From NCBI RefSeq assembly GCF_000959365.1, contig NZ_CP009555.1:3472001-3536000 (forward strand): a stretch of DNA of 64,000 nucleotides, read 5' to 3'. Below the pieces are notes generated by a model, which worked only from the letters and a program-made list of their open reading frames with translations, searched no databases and was not told the origin of the DNA. Shown piece by piece: positions 30,696-41,224 of this stretch. Position 1 is the stretch's first letter, and the number at the start of each line of letters is the position of its first letter. The position numbers and the translations under genes were made by a program. The stretch is from Burkholderia oklahomensis C6786. Its GTDB lineage: Bacteria; Pseudomonadota; Gammaproteobacteria; Burkholderiales; Burkholderiaceae.

Positions 30696-31316
30696 ATGGC
30701 GCGTGGCAAATTCATCACGTTCGAAGGGATCGACGGCGCGGGCAAGACCACGCATCTGCAGTGGTTCTGCGACCGGCTCCAGGAAAGGCTCGGGAAAAGC
30801 GGCAAGCACGTCGTCGTCACGCGCGAGCCGGGCGGCACGCGGCTCGGCGAGACGCTGCGCGAGATCCTCCTCAACCAGCCGATGGATCTCGAGACCGAGG
30901 CGCTCCTGATGTTCGCCGGCCGGCGCGAGCATCTCGCGCTCGTGATCGAGCCCGCGCTCGCGCGCGGCGACTGGGTCGTGTCGGACCGCTTCACCGATGC
31001 GACGTTCGCGTACCAGGGCGGCGGGCGCGGGCTGCCGCGCGACAAGCTCGAGGCGCTCGAGCGCTGGGTGCAGGGCGGCTTCCAGCCGGACCTGACGGTG
31101 CTGTTCGACGTGCAGCCGCAAGTCGCGAGCGCGCGCCGCGGCGCGGTGCGGATGCCGGACAAGTTCGAGAGCGAGTCCGACGCGTTCTTCGCGCGCACCC
31201 GCGCCGAGTACCTGCGCCGCGCGCAGGAGGCGCCGCATCGTTTCGCGATCGTCGATTCGAGCGAGCCGATTCCGCAGATTCGCAAGAAGCTCGAAGGCGT
31301 GCTCGCCGCGCTGTGA
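30696..31316 (+). CDS. tmk: Thymidylate kinase
   Basis: Phosphorylates dTMP to dTDP. The 206-residue P-loop kinase has [14 protein letters not shown] at the N-terminus, the [11 protein letters not shown] segment, and the DR(F/Y) motif in [17 protein letters not shown]. It directly abuts mltG (no intergenic base) and precedes holB by 19 bp, a conserved mltG-tmk-holB operon. Confidence 0.97.
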   Translation: MARGKFITFEGIDGAGKTTHLQWFCDRLQERLGKSGKHVVVTREPGGTRLGETLREILLNQPMDLETEALLMFAGRREHLALVIEPALARGDWVVSDRFTDATFAYQGGGRGLPRDKLEALERWVQGGFQPDLTVLFDVQPQVASARRGAVRMPDKFESESDAFFARTRAEYLRRAQEAPHRFAIVDSSEPIPQIRKKLEGVLAAL

Positions 31317-31335
31317 CGAAAGGAAGACGCGAACG

Positions 31336-32364
31336 ATGATTTATCCGTGGCAGACCGACGACTGGAACCGCCTGCAGGCGCTGCGCGCGCATTGGCCGCA
31401 CGCGCTGCTGCTATACGGCCAGGCGGGAATCGGCAAGCTCGCCTTCGCGCGGCACCTCGCGAAGGGCTTCCTGTGCGAGACGCCGCACGAGAGCGGCGAG
31501 CCGTGCGGCGCGTGCGCCGCATGCACGTGGTTCGAGCAGGGCAACCATCCCGATTACCGGATCGTCGTGCCGGAGGCGCTCGCGGGCGAGCTGCCGGGCG
31601 CGGCCGACGAGCCGAAGGCCGGCGACGCCGACGAAGGCGGCAAGAAGACCAAGACGCCCAGCAAGGAAATCAAGATCGAGCAGGTGCGCGCGCTCGTCGA
31701 CTTCTGCGGGATCGCGTCGCATCGCGGCGGCGCGCGCGTCGTCGTGCTGTATCCGGCCGAGGCGCTCAACGTCGCGGCCGCGAACGCGCTCCTGAAGACG
31801 CTCGAGGAGCCGTCCGCGGGCGTCGTGTTCCTGCTCGTGTCCGCGCGCATCGACCGGCTGCTGCCGACGATCGTGAGCCGCTGCCGCCAATGGCCGATGA
31901 CGGTGCCCGCGCCCGACGCGGCCGCGGCCTGGCTCGCGGCGCAGAACGTCGCCGACGCCAACGCGCTGCTCGCCGAGGCGGGCGGCGCGCCGCTCGCCGC
32001 GCTCGCGCTCGCGAGCGACGAGAACCGGCCGCTGCGCGACTGGACGCTCGCGCAGCTCGCGGCGGGCGCCGCGTGCGATCCGTTCGCGTGCGGCGAGACG
32101 CTGCAGAAGCTGCCCGTGCCCGTCGTGCTCGGCTGGCTGCAGCGCTGGCTGTACGATCTGCTCGCCGAGCGCGCGGCGGGCGCGCCGCGCTATTTCCCCG
32201 CGCAGCGCGCGGCGCTCGCGCGCTGCGCGGCGGCGCTCGACGCGAACGCGTTCGCGCGTTTCCAGAAGACGGTCACGCGGCAGCGCGCGGTGGAGAACCA
32301 TCCGCTCAGCGCGCGCCTCGTGTTCGAGGAGCTGTTTCTCGGCTACCGCGAGCTGTTCGCGTAG
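31336..32364 (+). CDS. holB: DNA polymerase III subunit delta'
   Basis: Clamp-loader subunit of the replicative polymerase. The 342-residue AAA+ protein has a Walker A region YGQAGIGK, the zinc module CGACAACTWF (with a further upstream Cys), the LLKTLEEPSAG segment and the SRC arginine-finger motif in TIVSRCRQW. An insertion rich in Lys/Glu/Asp/Gly (about residues 95-112) sits before the zinc-distal strand. Operon position after tmk is conserved. Confidence 0.95.
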   Translation: MIYPWQTDDWNRLQALRAHWPHALLLYGQAGIGKLAFARHLAKGFLCETPHESGEPCGACAACTWFEQGNHPDYRIVVPEALAGELPGAADEPKAGDADEGGKKTKTPSKEIKIEQVRALVDFCGIASHRGGARVVVLYPAEALNVAAANALLKTLEEPSAGVVFLLVSARIDRLLPTIVSRCRQWPMTVPAPDAAAAWLAAQNVADANALLAEAGGAPLAALALASDENRPLRDWTLAQLAAGAACDPFACGETLQKLPVPVVLGWLQRWLYDLLAERAAGAPRYFPAQRAALARCAAALDANAFARFQKTVTRQRAVENHPLSARLVFEELFLGYRELFA

Positions 32365-32400
32365 TCCTGCCCAACCGTTTCGTCCATCCGATTGCCATCC

Positions 32401-32907
32401 ATGACCCAGCTTGCCTGCCGCGACGCCACGCCCGACGATCTGTCCGAAATCGTCGCGATCTACAATTCGACGGTCGCGTCGCGCCGGGTGACGGCCGATA
32501 CCGAGCCCGTGACGGTCGACAGCCGCCGCGCATGGTTCGACGCGCACAATCCGCACGCGCGGCCGTTGTGGGTCGTCGAGGAAGCGGGGCGGGTGATCGC
32601 GTGGCTGAGCTTCTCCGATTTCTACGGCCGTCCCGCATACGGCCACACGGCGGAGATCAGCATCTATCTCGACGAGGCCGCGCGCGGCAAGGGGCTCGGC
32701 GGCAAGCTGCTCGAGCTCGCGCTCGCGAAGGCGCCCGAGCTCGGCGTCCACACGGCGCTCGGCTTCATCTTCGGCCACAACGAGCCGAGCCTGCGGCTCT
32801 TCGCGCGCTACGGCTTCTCGACCTGGGGCGCGCTGCCGCGCGTCGCGGTGCTCGACGGCGTCGAGCGCGATCTCGTGATCGTCGGCAAGCGGCTCGTCGA
32901 CGCGTAA
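32401..32907 (+). CDS. GNAT acetyltransferase, phosphinothricin-acetyltransferase-like
   Basis: 168-residue acetyltransferase of the Pat/YncA (MnaT) type. Family blocks include IYNSTVASRRVTADTEPVT, ISIYLDEAARGKGLGGKLLE with the acetyl-CoA loop, and GFIFGHNEPSLRLFARYGF. Such enzymes acetylate methionine derivatives or phosphinothricin; the natural substrate here is unknown. ATG chosen; a TTG three codons upstream is possible. It lies 36 bp after holB on the same strand. Confidence 0.9.
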   Translation: MTQLACRDATPDDLSEIVAIYNSTVASRRVTADTEPVTVDSRRAWFDAHNPHARPLWVVEEAGRVIAWLSFSDFYGRPAYGHTAEISIYLDEAARGKGLGGKLLELALAKAPELGVHTALGFIFGHNEPSLRLFARYGFSTWGALPRVAVLDGVERDLVIVGKRLVDA

Positions 32908-32977
32908 GCGCGCGCGGGCGGCGCGGGCGGGCTCGTCCGCCGCGCCGCCCGCCGTCGCGCGCAGCAAGGAATTCATC

Positions 32978-33787
32978 ATGTTCGTCGATTCTCACTGTCA
33001 CATCAATTTCGAAGGGCTCGCCGACCGCCTGCCGCAGGTGCTCGACAACATGCGCGAGCACGGCGTCACGCACGCGCTGTGCGTGTCGGTCGATCTCGAG
33101 ACGCTGCCGTCGGTGCTCGCGATCGCGCGCGATCACGCCAACGTCTTCGCGTCGGTCGGCGTGCATCCGGACCACGAGGACGCGAGGGAGCCGACGGTCG
33201 CCGAGCTCGTCGAGCTCGCCGCGCATCCGAAGGTCGTCGCGATCGGCGAGACGGGCCTCGACTACTACCGTCTCGAAGGCCGCTCGATCGCCGACATGGA
33301 ATGGCAGCGCGAGCGCTTTCGCACGCACATCCGCGCCGCGCACGCGACGGGCAAGCCGCTCATCGTCCATACGCGCGCGTCGTCGGAAGACACGCTGCGG
33401 ATCATGGCCGAGGAGCGCGCGAGCGTGCCGGGCGGCGTGATGCACTGCTTCACCGAGCCGTGGCCCGTCGCCGAAGCGGCGCTCGCGCAGAACTTCCACA
33501 TCTCGCTCTCCGGCATCGTCACGTTCAAGAGCGCGACCGACGTGCAGGACGTCGCGCGGCGCGTGCCGCTCGACCGTCTGCTGATCGAGACCGATTCGCC
33601 GTACCTTGCGCCCGTGCCGTATCGCGGCAAGCCGAATGAACCTGCGTACGTCAGTCATGTCGGACGCTTTATCGCGGCGCAACGCGGGATGACCGACGAG
33701 GCGCTCGCCGCCGCGACGTCGCGGAACTTTTTCCGGCTGTTCAAGATCGCCTGCACGGGCGACGCCAGCCCAGTCAACCAGGGGTAG
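32978..33787 (+). CDS. TatD family metal-dependent hydrolase (YcfH type)
   Basis: 269-residue TIM-barrel nuclease/hydrolase of the TatD family. The metal ligands appear in order: DSHCHIN near the N-terminus, the bridging Glu in GETGLDYY, His in VHTRASSED, His in MHCFTEP, and Asp in IETDSPYLAP. The ring PYRGKPNEPAYV is characteristic of YcfH. The E. coli homologue lies near holB too, so the neighbourhood is ancient. Start follows an AGCAAGGA Shine-Dalgarno. Confidence 0.94.
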   Translation: MFVDSHCHINFEGLADRLPQVLDNMREHGVTHALCVSVDLETLPSVLAIARDHANVFASVGVHPDHEDAREPTVAELVELAAHPKVVAIGETGLDYYRLEGRSIADMEWQRERFRTHIRAAHATGKPLIVHTRASSEDTLRIMAEERASVPGGVMHCFTEPWPVAEAALAQNFHISLSGIVTFKSATDVQDVARRVPLDRLLIETDSPYLAPVPYRGKPNEPAYVSHVGRFIAAQRGMTDEALAAATSRNFFRLFKIACTGDASPVNQG

Positions 33788-33798
33788 GAGCTGAAAAA

Positions 33799-34521
33799 AT
33801 GAAGTCGATCAAATACTTGTCGAAACAGCGCACGATGGGCGCCGTGCTGCGCACGCTCGCGGTCGCGGCCGGGCTCGGCGCGCTCGCGGCGGCGTCCGCG
33901 CACGCGGAGTCGCTCGACGGGATCGTGAAGGCCGTCAAGTTCGACGACATCAAGGACATCTCGAAGCAGCTGAAGAACGGCCTCGACCCGAACACGGTCG
34001 CGCCGAACGGCGATCCGCTCATCGTGGTCGCCGCGCGCGAGAAGTCCGATCAGGTCGCCGCCGCGCTCGCCGCCGCGCCGAACGTCGATCTCGACAAGGA
34101 AGACAAGGCGGGCGAGAACGCGCTGATGCTCGCCGCGCTGAACGGCGATCTGCAGCTCGTGAAGCTGCTCGTCGACAAGGGCGCCGAGGTGAGCAAGAAG
34201 GGCTGGGCGCCGCTCCATTACGCGGCGACGAACGGCAACGACGACGTCGTCAAGTACCTGCTCGACAAGTCCGCGTACATCGACGCCGCGTCGCCGAACG
34301 GCACGACGCCGCTGATGATGGCCGCGCGCGGCAACCACGGCTCGACCGTCACGCTGCTGCTCGACCAGGGCGCCGATCCCGCGCTGAAGAACCAGCTCGG
34401 CATCACCGCGCTCGAGTTCGCGAAGCACTACAACGCGCCGGACGCGACCGCGATCCTGTCGAAGCGTACGGTGCGCATCGGCGATGCGCCAGCGCCGAAT
34501 GCGCAAAAGAGTGCAAAATAA
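33799..34521 (+). CDS. Exported ankyrin-repeat protein
   Basis: 240 residues with a signal peptide (basic N-terminus, hydrophobic stretch, likely cleavage after ASAHA at about 35), so periplasmic. The mature part is about five ankyrin repeats; clear ones are GENALMLAALNGDLQLVKLL, the WAPLHYAATNGNDDVVKYLL unit and the TPLMMAARGNHGSTVTLLL unit. The Lys/Pro tail is short. It starts 11 bp after tatD and probably shares its transcript. Ankyrin proteins bind other proteins; the partner is unknown. Confidence 0.9.
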   Translation: MKSIKYLSKQRTMGAVLRTLAVAAGLGALAAASAHAESLDGIVKAVKFDDIKDISKQLKNGLDPNTVAPNGDPLIVVAAREKSDQVAAALAAAPNVDLDKEDKAGENALMLAALNGDLQLVKLLVDKGAEVSKKGWAPLHYAATNGNDDVVKYLLDKSAYIDAASPNGTTPLMMAARGNHGSTVTLLLDQGADPALKNQLGITALEFAKHYNAPDATAILSKRTVRIGDAPAPNAQKSAK

Positions 34522-34594
34522 CGGTTTTCGGCGCGGCGGCCTGCCGCGCCTTTCGTCGTATCGGCGGTTTCGCCTTCTGACATAAGGAAGATTC

Positions 34595-34948
34595 ATGTTG
34601 CGGGCTATGTTTTGTGCCGCCGCGCTCGCCGTGCCGCTGACGGCGGCCGCCTTTACGGCCGGCGACCTCGACAAGCTGTGTGCGAAGACCGACGTCAAGT
34701 CGCGGGCGTCGTGCGCGGCGTACATTGAAGGCGCGGCGGACGGCGTCTACAACACGATCGACGCGATCGGCGGCACGACCGGGCCGCGCGTCGGCCAGTA
34801 CTTCTGCTTGCCGCCCGACATCAAGGCGCAGCAGATGACCGACGCGGTGCGCAAGTACATCGCGGAGAATCCGAAGCTCGCCGACTACAACGCGAGCACG
34901 GCAGTGTCGCTCGGGCTCGGCAAGGCGTTTCCCTGCCGCAGCTATTGA
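34595..34948 (+). CDS. Rap1a/Tai-like small exported protein
   Basis: 117-residue precursor with a signal peptide ending near AAAFTAG. The mature part fits the Rap1a/Tai fold (immunity proteins against T6SS amidase effectors): four spaced cysteines (LCAK; SCAAYIEGAADG; YFCLPPDIK; FPC) and the C..YI.G..DG pattern, then a helix VRKYIAENP and a closing FPC. Genuine Rap1a/Tai proteins are periplasmic and bind Ssp1/Tae amidases. No effector gene is adjacent, so this may be an orphan immunity or a domesticated housekeeping relative. Confidence 0.75.
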   Translation: MLRAMFCAAALAVPLTAAAFTAGDLDKLCAKTDVKSRASCAAYIEGAADGVYNTIDAIGGTTGPRVGQYFCLPPDIKAQQMTDAVRKYIAENPKLADYNASTAVSLGLGKAFPCRSY

Positions 34949-34973
34949 TCCGGGCCGGCCGCCGCCCCACCAG

Positions 34974-34994
34974 CGCGGGGACGCGTTCCCCGCG
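34974..34994 (+). other. Hairpin between the Rap1a-like gene and the channel gene
   Basis: Perfect 8-bp inverted repeat CGCGGGGA/TCCCCGCG with a five-base loop, 23 bp before the next ATG. No U-run follows. It could slow transcription or mask the ribosome site, or be chance in GC-rich DNA. Confidence 0.35.
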
Positions 34995-35017
34995 AACCTG
35001 ACGGAGATACGGCGCGC

Positions 35018-36202
35018 ATGATGACGATCGACGACCTGTGGCGCATCGCGGATGCGCCGCTTCATACCTGGCTCGGCACGCTTGTCGTGTCGGCGCTCGT
35101 CGTGCTCGTGGTCGCGGGCATTCACAGGATCGGCGCGCGCATCGTCGTGCCGATCGCCCGGCCTTATTCGTTCATGAGCGTGATCGTGTCGTACGTCGAC
35201 CGGCCGTCGCTCGTCCTGCTGTCGTTCCTCGCGCTCGAATTCCTGTGGCTGCAGGTCGCCGACACGCTGCCGCACGCGGCCGGGCTGCGCACGCTCGCCG
35301 CGGTCGGCACGATCGTGTCGCTGACGTGGCTGTTGATGCGGCTTGCCGCCGCGGTCGGCGACGCGATCATCCGCGCGCATCCGATCGATACGCCCGACAA
35401 CCTGGAGGCGCGCCGCATCCACACGCAAACCCGCGTGCTCGCGCGGACCGTGATGGTGCTGATCGTGATCATCGGCACGGGCGCCGCGCTGATGACGTTC
35501 CCGAACGTGCGGCAGGTCGGCGCGAGCCTGCTCGCGTCGGCGGGCGTCGCGGGCCTCGTCGCCGGTATCGCCGCGCGCCCGGTGCTCGGCAACCTGATCG
35601 CCGGGCTGCAGATCGCGCTGTCGCAGCCGATCCGGCTCGACGACGTCGTCATCATCCAGGGCGAGTGGGGGCGCATCGAGGAAATCACGGGCACTTACGT
35701 ATCGGTGCGCCTGTGGGACCAGCGGCGGCTCGTCGTGCCGCTGCAGTGGTTCATCGAGAATCCTTTTCAGAACTGGACGCGCAGCAGCGCCGAGCTGATC
35801 GGCACGGTGTTTCTGTACGTCGATTACCGGCTGCCGCTCGATCCGTTGCGCGCCGAGCTCGCGCGGATCGTCGCCGCCGCGCCCGAATGGGACGGCCGCG
35901 TGCAGGTGCTGCAGGTGACCGACGCGACCGAGCGCTCGATGCAGTTGCGCGCGCTCGTCAGCGCGCGGGATTCGTCGCTCGCGTGGGACTTGCGCTGCCG
36001 CGTGCGCGAGGGGCTCGTCGCGTTCATCAACGCGCACTATCCGCATTGCCTGCCGCGCGAGCGCGCCGAATGGACGACGCCCGGCGCGGCCGCGCGCGAG
36101 CCGCATCCGGGCGAGGGCGTGCTCGAGCCGGCCGCGAGCACCGCGGCGTTTACCGCGGCCGATCCGACGGCGTCGGAGACCGGCGCGCCGCGCGCGCCGT
36201 AA
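35018..36202 (+). CDS. MscS-family mechanosensitive ion channel
   Basis: 394-residue inner-membrane channel protein. About four hydrophobic helices precede the MscS pore-lining helix VGASLLASAGVAGLVAGIAA (about 170), the following GNLIAGLQIALSQPIRLDD segment and the beta domain (VVIIQGEWGRIEEITGTYV; VVPLQWFIENPFQNWTR). The C-terminal 45 residues are low-complexity Ala/Pro/Glu. Role: tension-gated solute release or ion flux. Two adjacent ATGs; the first has GGAG 12 bases upstream. Confidence 0.92.
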   Translation: MMTIDDLWRIADAPLHTWLGTLVVSALVVLVVAGIHRIGARIVVPIARPYSFMSVIVSYVDRPSLVLLSFLALEFLWLQVADTLPHAAGLRTLAAVGTIVSLTWLLMRLAAAVGDAIIRAHPIDTPDNLEARRIHTQTRVLARTVMVLIVIIGTGAALMTFPNVRQVGASLLASAGVAGLVAGIAARPVLGNLIAGLQIALSQPIRLDDVVIIQGEWGRIEEITGTYVSVRLWDQRRLVVPLQWFIENPFQNWTRSSAELIGTVFLYVDYRLPLDPLRAELARIVAAAPEWDGRVQVLQVTDATERSMQLRALVSARDSSLAWDLRCRVREGLVAFINAHYPHCLPRERAEWTTPGAAAREPHPGEGVLEPAASTAAFTAADPTASETGAPRAP

Positions 36203-36384
36203 TCGGGCGGGGCGCGTCGCGACGGGCGGCGTGGTTGGCCGTGCCGCGGTGCGCATCGTGCGCGGGGCTGAAACGTCGCGGAGCCGTTCGTGCCGCTCGC
36301 CGGCTCCGAACCGGTTCGCGCACGCTTCGATTCACGTTCGCTTCATTCATTTTCTATTCGCCGATTCGATCGATCTTTCTTCCG

Positions 36385-38250
<1,866 letters not shown>

Positions 38251-39315
38251 ATGAGAATTGCGCAGATCGCCCCGTTGACCGAGTCGGTGCCGCCGAAGCT
38301 GTACGGCGGAACCGAGCGCGTCGTGTCGTACATCACCGAGGCGCTCGTCGACCTGGGCCATGACGTGACGCTGTTCGCGAGCGGCGACTCGATCACGCGC
38401 GCGAAGCTCGACGCGGTATGGCCGCGCGCGCTGCGGCTCGATTTATCGATTCGCGACCGGATCGCGCCGCACATGCTGCTGATGGAGACCGTCGCGCGCC
38501 GCGCCCGGGACTTCGACGTGCTCCATTTCCACATGGACTACTACTCGTTCTCGGTCTTCAAGCGTCAGGAGACGCCGTTCGTGACGACGCTGCACGGCCG
38601 TCTCGATCTGCCGGAGCAGCAGCCGGTGTTCGACACGTTCGACACCGCGCCCGTGATCTCGATCTCGAACGCGCAGCGTCAGCCGATGCCGCAGGCGAAG
38701 TGGCTGACGACCGTCTACCACGGGCTGCCGGAGATGCTCTACACGCCGCAGCCCGTCGAGCAGTCGTATCTCGCGTTCCTCGGCCGGATCTCGCCGGAGA
38801 AGCGCGTCGACACGGCGATCCGGATCGCGCAGCGCTGCGGGATGCGCATCCGGATCGCGGCGAAGATCGACGCGGCGGACGAAGAGTATTTCGAGCGCGA
38901 GATCAAGCCGCTCTTCGCGCTGCCGCACGTCGAGTACATCGGCGAGATCGCCGATCACGAGAAGGCCGCGTTCCTGTCGGGCGCGCATGCGCTGCTGTTC
39001 CCGATCGACTGGCCCGAGCCGTTCGGCCTCGTGATGATCGAAGCGATGGCGTGCGGCACGCCCGTCATCGCGTTCAATCGCGGCGCGGTGCCGGAGGTGA
39101 TCGACGAAGGCGTGTCGGGCTTCATCGTCGAGGACGAGATCGGCGCCGCCGCCGCCGTGAACCGGCTGCACACGCTGTCGCGCGAGCGCGTGCGCGAGCG
39201 CTTCGAAGAGCGCTTCACGTCGCGCCGGATGGCGCAGCAATACGTCGACGTCTATCAATCGCTGATTCGCGCGCAGAAGCGCTCGCGCTTCAAGGTGATC
39301 GATTCGGCGTCTTGA
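38251..39315 (+). CDS. Glycosyltransferase family 4 protein
   Basis: 354-residue GT-B fold glycosyltransferase. The N-terminal half shows the acceptor loop KLYGGTERVVSYITEAL, and the C-terminal half the donor site: FLGRISPEKRVDTAIRIA, then EPFGLVMIEAMACGTPVIAF with the E-x7-E retaining GT4 signature. An AAAGGAG-like CAGGAG precedes the ATG. It is a single gene, not in a polysaccharide cluster, so the product (perhaps a trehalose- or glucoside-like compound or glycolipid) is unknown. Confidence 0.9.
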   Translation: MRIAQIAPLTESVPPKLYGGTERVVSYITEALVDLGHDVTLFASGDSITRAKLDAVWPRALRLDLSIRDRIAPHMLLMETVARRARDFDVLHFHMDYYSFSVFKRQETPFVTTLHGRLDLPEQQPVFDTFDTAPVISISNAQRQPMPQAKWLTTVYHGLPEMLYTPQPVEQSYLAFLGRISPEKRVDTAIRIAQRCGMRIRIAAKIDAADEEYFEREIKPLFALPHVEYIGEIADHEKAAFLSGAHALLFPIDWPEPFGLVMIEAMACGTPVIAFNRGAVPEVIDEGVSGFIVEDEIGAAAAVNRLHTLSRERVRERFEERFTSRRMAQQYVDVYQSLIRAQKRSRFKVIDSAS

Positions 39316-39391
39316 GCGAACGAGGGCGGCGCGCCTCGCGTTGCCAGCCGCGCGCGGCGGGCCGTCGGATCGGACCATCGGGCGACGCATG

Positions 39392-39433
39392 AAAAAAACG
39401 GCGATGCGCATGAAAGCGCATCGCCGTTTTCGC
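39392..39433. terminator. Bidirectional terminator
   Basis: Perfect 12-bp stem ACGGCGATGCGC/GCGCATCGCCGT (39398-39409, 39416-39427) with a six-base loop. Seven As flank it on the left and four Ts on the right, so it can serve both the plus-strand glycosyltransferase gene and the minus-strand SYLF gene that converges on it. Confidence 0.88.
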
Positions 39434-39479
39434 ATCGGCCGCCGCTTGGCCGCCGGTGCGGCGGCCAAGCGCGTCGGCG

Positions 39480-40067
39480 TCAGATCTTCAGCTTCGTGAC
39501 CTTCGTGCCGCTGATCGACACGTCGCCCATCAGGCCGGCGTTCGTCAGCACGATCACTTCGACGGGCGCCGTCGCCGTCGTCGTGTCGATCGCGCCGTTC
39601 GCACCCATCTTCACGAGAGCGACCGATGCGTCGGCGCCTGCGGCCCAGCCTTCCGAGCCGCGGAACTTGTCGAGCGCGTCCTGCGTCATGAACAGGAACA
39701 CGATCGCCTTCGACTGCGCACCCGCCTGCAGGCCGACCGACAGCGACGACGTGTTGTAGTAGCCGACCGTCGCACCGCCGACGCGCAGCGAGCCGTTGCC
39801 GGTCTGGCCGCCGATGATGAGGCCTGCCTGGATCACGTCCGGGAACACGAGCACGCCGCGCGACTTCGCGACGAGTTCACGCGAGCCGGGCACCGTCGAG
39901 TACAGGCGCGACAGCGTCGCGTCGACGCTCGCATCGATGGCTTGACGCTTCGACGCGTTGGTCGCGGCGGAGGCGGGCTTGTCCGGCGTCGTCGTGCAAC
40001 CGGCGAGCGCCAGGCTGCCCACGACGAGTGCGGCGGCGGCTTTCAACACGAGATTGCGTTTCTGCAT
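39480..40067 (-). CDS. SYLF/YSC84-domain lipoprotein
   Basis: 195-residue lipoprotein: the signal sequence ends in the lipobox LALAGC, lipidated Cys at about residue 24. The mature domain is the SYLF (YSC84) lipid-binding fold: SRGVLVFPDVIQAGLIIGGQ, then a glycine-rich YYNTSSLSVGLQAGAQSK and a C-terminal beta-rich end. Proteins of this type bind phosphoinositides in eukaryotes; the bacterial role is unclear, probably envelope-associated. Confidence 0.9.
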   Translation of the reverse strand: MQKRNLVLKAAAALVVGSLALAGCTTTPDKPASAATNASKRQAIDASVDATLSRLYSTVPGSRELVAKSRGVLVFPDVIQAGLIIGGQTGNGSLRVGGATVGYYNTSSLSVGLQAGAQSKAIVFLFMTQDALDKFRGSEGWAAGADASVALVKMGANGAIDTTTATAPVEVIVLTNAGLMGDVSISGTKVTKLKI

Positions 40068-40281
40068 CGTTTTTCTCCATCAAGTGTAGATCAGCGTGAT
40101 TCCCGCGAACGGGCGTGTCACGCGGGACTTTATAACACAGCGAACCGCTTTGCCTTACCGCTGTAAGGTGAAAGACCGTCAAATCGCGCGTTTCATTGTG
40201 CGACGGCACCCGTATGCGCGCGTTGTCCTGGGCCAAGGTTTGCATCGATGGACGATGTCGATGTCGTGAGCCGCGCAAACG

Positions 40282-40725
40282 TCAGTGATTGGAAACGGGC
40301 GGCTTGATGGGCGGGCGCCGCAGCGCGCGGCGCACAAGGCCGATCACCACGCCGCACGCAAACAGGAACGCGGCCGGGACGATCCAATAGCCGACGAACG
40401 CATGCCACAGATAGCTCGCGAGCGTGCGCTTGCGCACTGCGAATTCGTCGCGCGCCTCCTGCTGGCGGCGCGCGTTCGCCGCGAGCGCGTCGGCGGGGCA
40501 GCCCGCCGCGCGCGCTTCGTCCGGCTCGCCGCGGCAGACCGCCGCCGCGCCCGCCGCGCGCTGCGCGTCGGTGAGTTCCCAGGTCGTCAGCGCGAGCTTG
40601 AGGTCGGCGTAGTTGTAGGCCATCTCCTCGCGGATCTCACGCACGGCGACGATCGCGACGGGCACCGCCCAGAACACGATGACGATCAGCCAGCGCCGGA
40701 ACCAGCGGCTTTGTCTCCATGCCAT
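40282..40725 (-). CDS. Hypothetical membrane protein with two transmembrane helices
   Basis: 147 residues. A basic N-terminus (WRQSRWFRRW) precedes a first helix (LIVIVFWAVPVAIVAV) and a second lies near the C-terminus (VGYWIVPAAFLFACGVVIGL). The soluble loop between them, about 65 residues with two Cys (VCRGEPDEARAAGCPADA), should be periplasmic by the positive-inside rule, and a disulfide is possible. No family recognised. Confidence 0.75.
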   Translation of the reverse strand: MAWRQSRWFRRWLIVIVFWAVPVAIVAVREIREEMAYNYADLKLALTTWELTDAQRAAGAAAVCRGEPDEARAAGCPADALAANARRQQEARDEFAVRKRTLASYLWHAFVGYWIVPAAFLFACGVVIGLVRRALRRPPIKPPVSNH

Positions 40726-40872
40726 CCCGTGCCTCCATTTGATGCGCGGTGCGCATCCGTCATGAGGGCGGCCCGATGGCGATTCTTTTGAGTGGGGAGG
40801 GCCGCGCTGCAGCCATCATAGAAGAAAATGCGGCCAAACGCCGCAGTCGGCTGCGCGCCAACGCGTGCGCCG

Positions 40873-40912
40873 CAAAATAAAATGCCGCGCCCGTCGAAAC
40901 GGTGCGCGGCAT
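40873..40912 (-). terminator. Terminator of the PsiF-like gene
   Basis: Read on the minus strand, a 9-bp stem ATGCCGCGC/GCGCGGCAT is followed by TTTATTTT, 22 bp after the stop codon of the PsiF-like gene. A good intrinsic terminator. Confidence 0.8.
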
Positions 40913-40933
40913 CGTGCCGATTCGCTGGAAGCG

Positions 40934-41224
40934 TCAGGCGGCAGGCTTTGCCGACAGGCAGTCCTTCATGAACGCCTTGCGGTCATCGCCCGTCTTGCCG
41001 GTGGCCTGCGTGTTGCAGGCCTTCATCTTTTCCTGCTGCGACATCTTCTTCGCCGGCTTCGCCGACAGGCAGTCCTTCATGAATGCCTTGCGCTCGTCGC
41101 CCGTCTTGCCGGCGGCTTGCGTGTTACAGGCCTTCATCTTGTCCTGCTGGCTGTTTGCGGCAAACGCGGGCGAAGCCAGCATGCCGCCGACGAGCAGCGC
41201 GGCCATCAGCGATCGGATCTTCAT
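40934..41224 (-). CDS. PsiF-repeat exported protein
   Basis: 96-residue small periplasmic protein with a signal peptide ending ASPAFA at about residue 22. The mature part consists of two almost identical PsiF repeats of about 34 residues, each with MKACNTQA, GKTGD(E/D)RKAF and MKDCLSAKP, so two Cys per repeat. PsiF is phosphate-starvation-inducible in E. coli; whether this gene responds to phosphate is not visible here. The start is fixed by GGGAG 8 bases before the ATG giving MKIRSLMAAL. Confidence 0.9.
   Translation of the reverse strand: MKIRSLMAALLVGGMLASPAFAANSQQDKMKACNTQAAGKTGDERKAFMKDCLSAKPAKKMSQQEKMKACNTQATGKTGDDRKAFMKDCLSAKPAA

Noticed and set aside
34595..36202. T6SS effector-immunity cluster
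   Set aside because: Only the immunity-like protein is present; the neighbour is an MscS-type channel, and no secretion component is seen.
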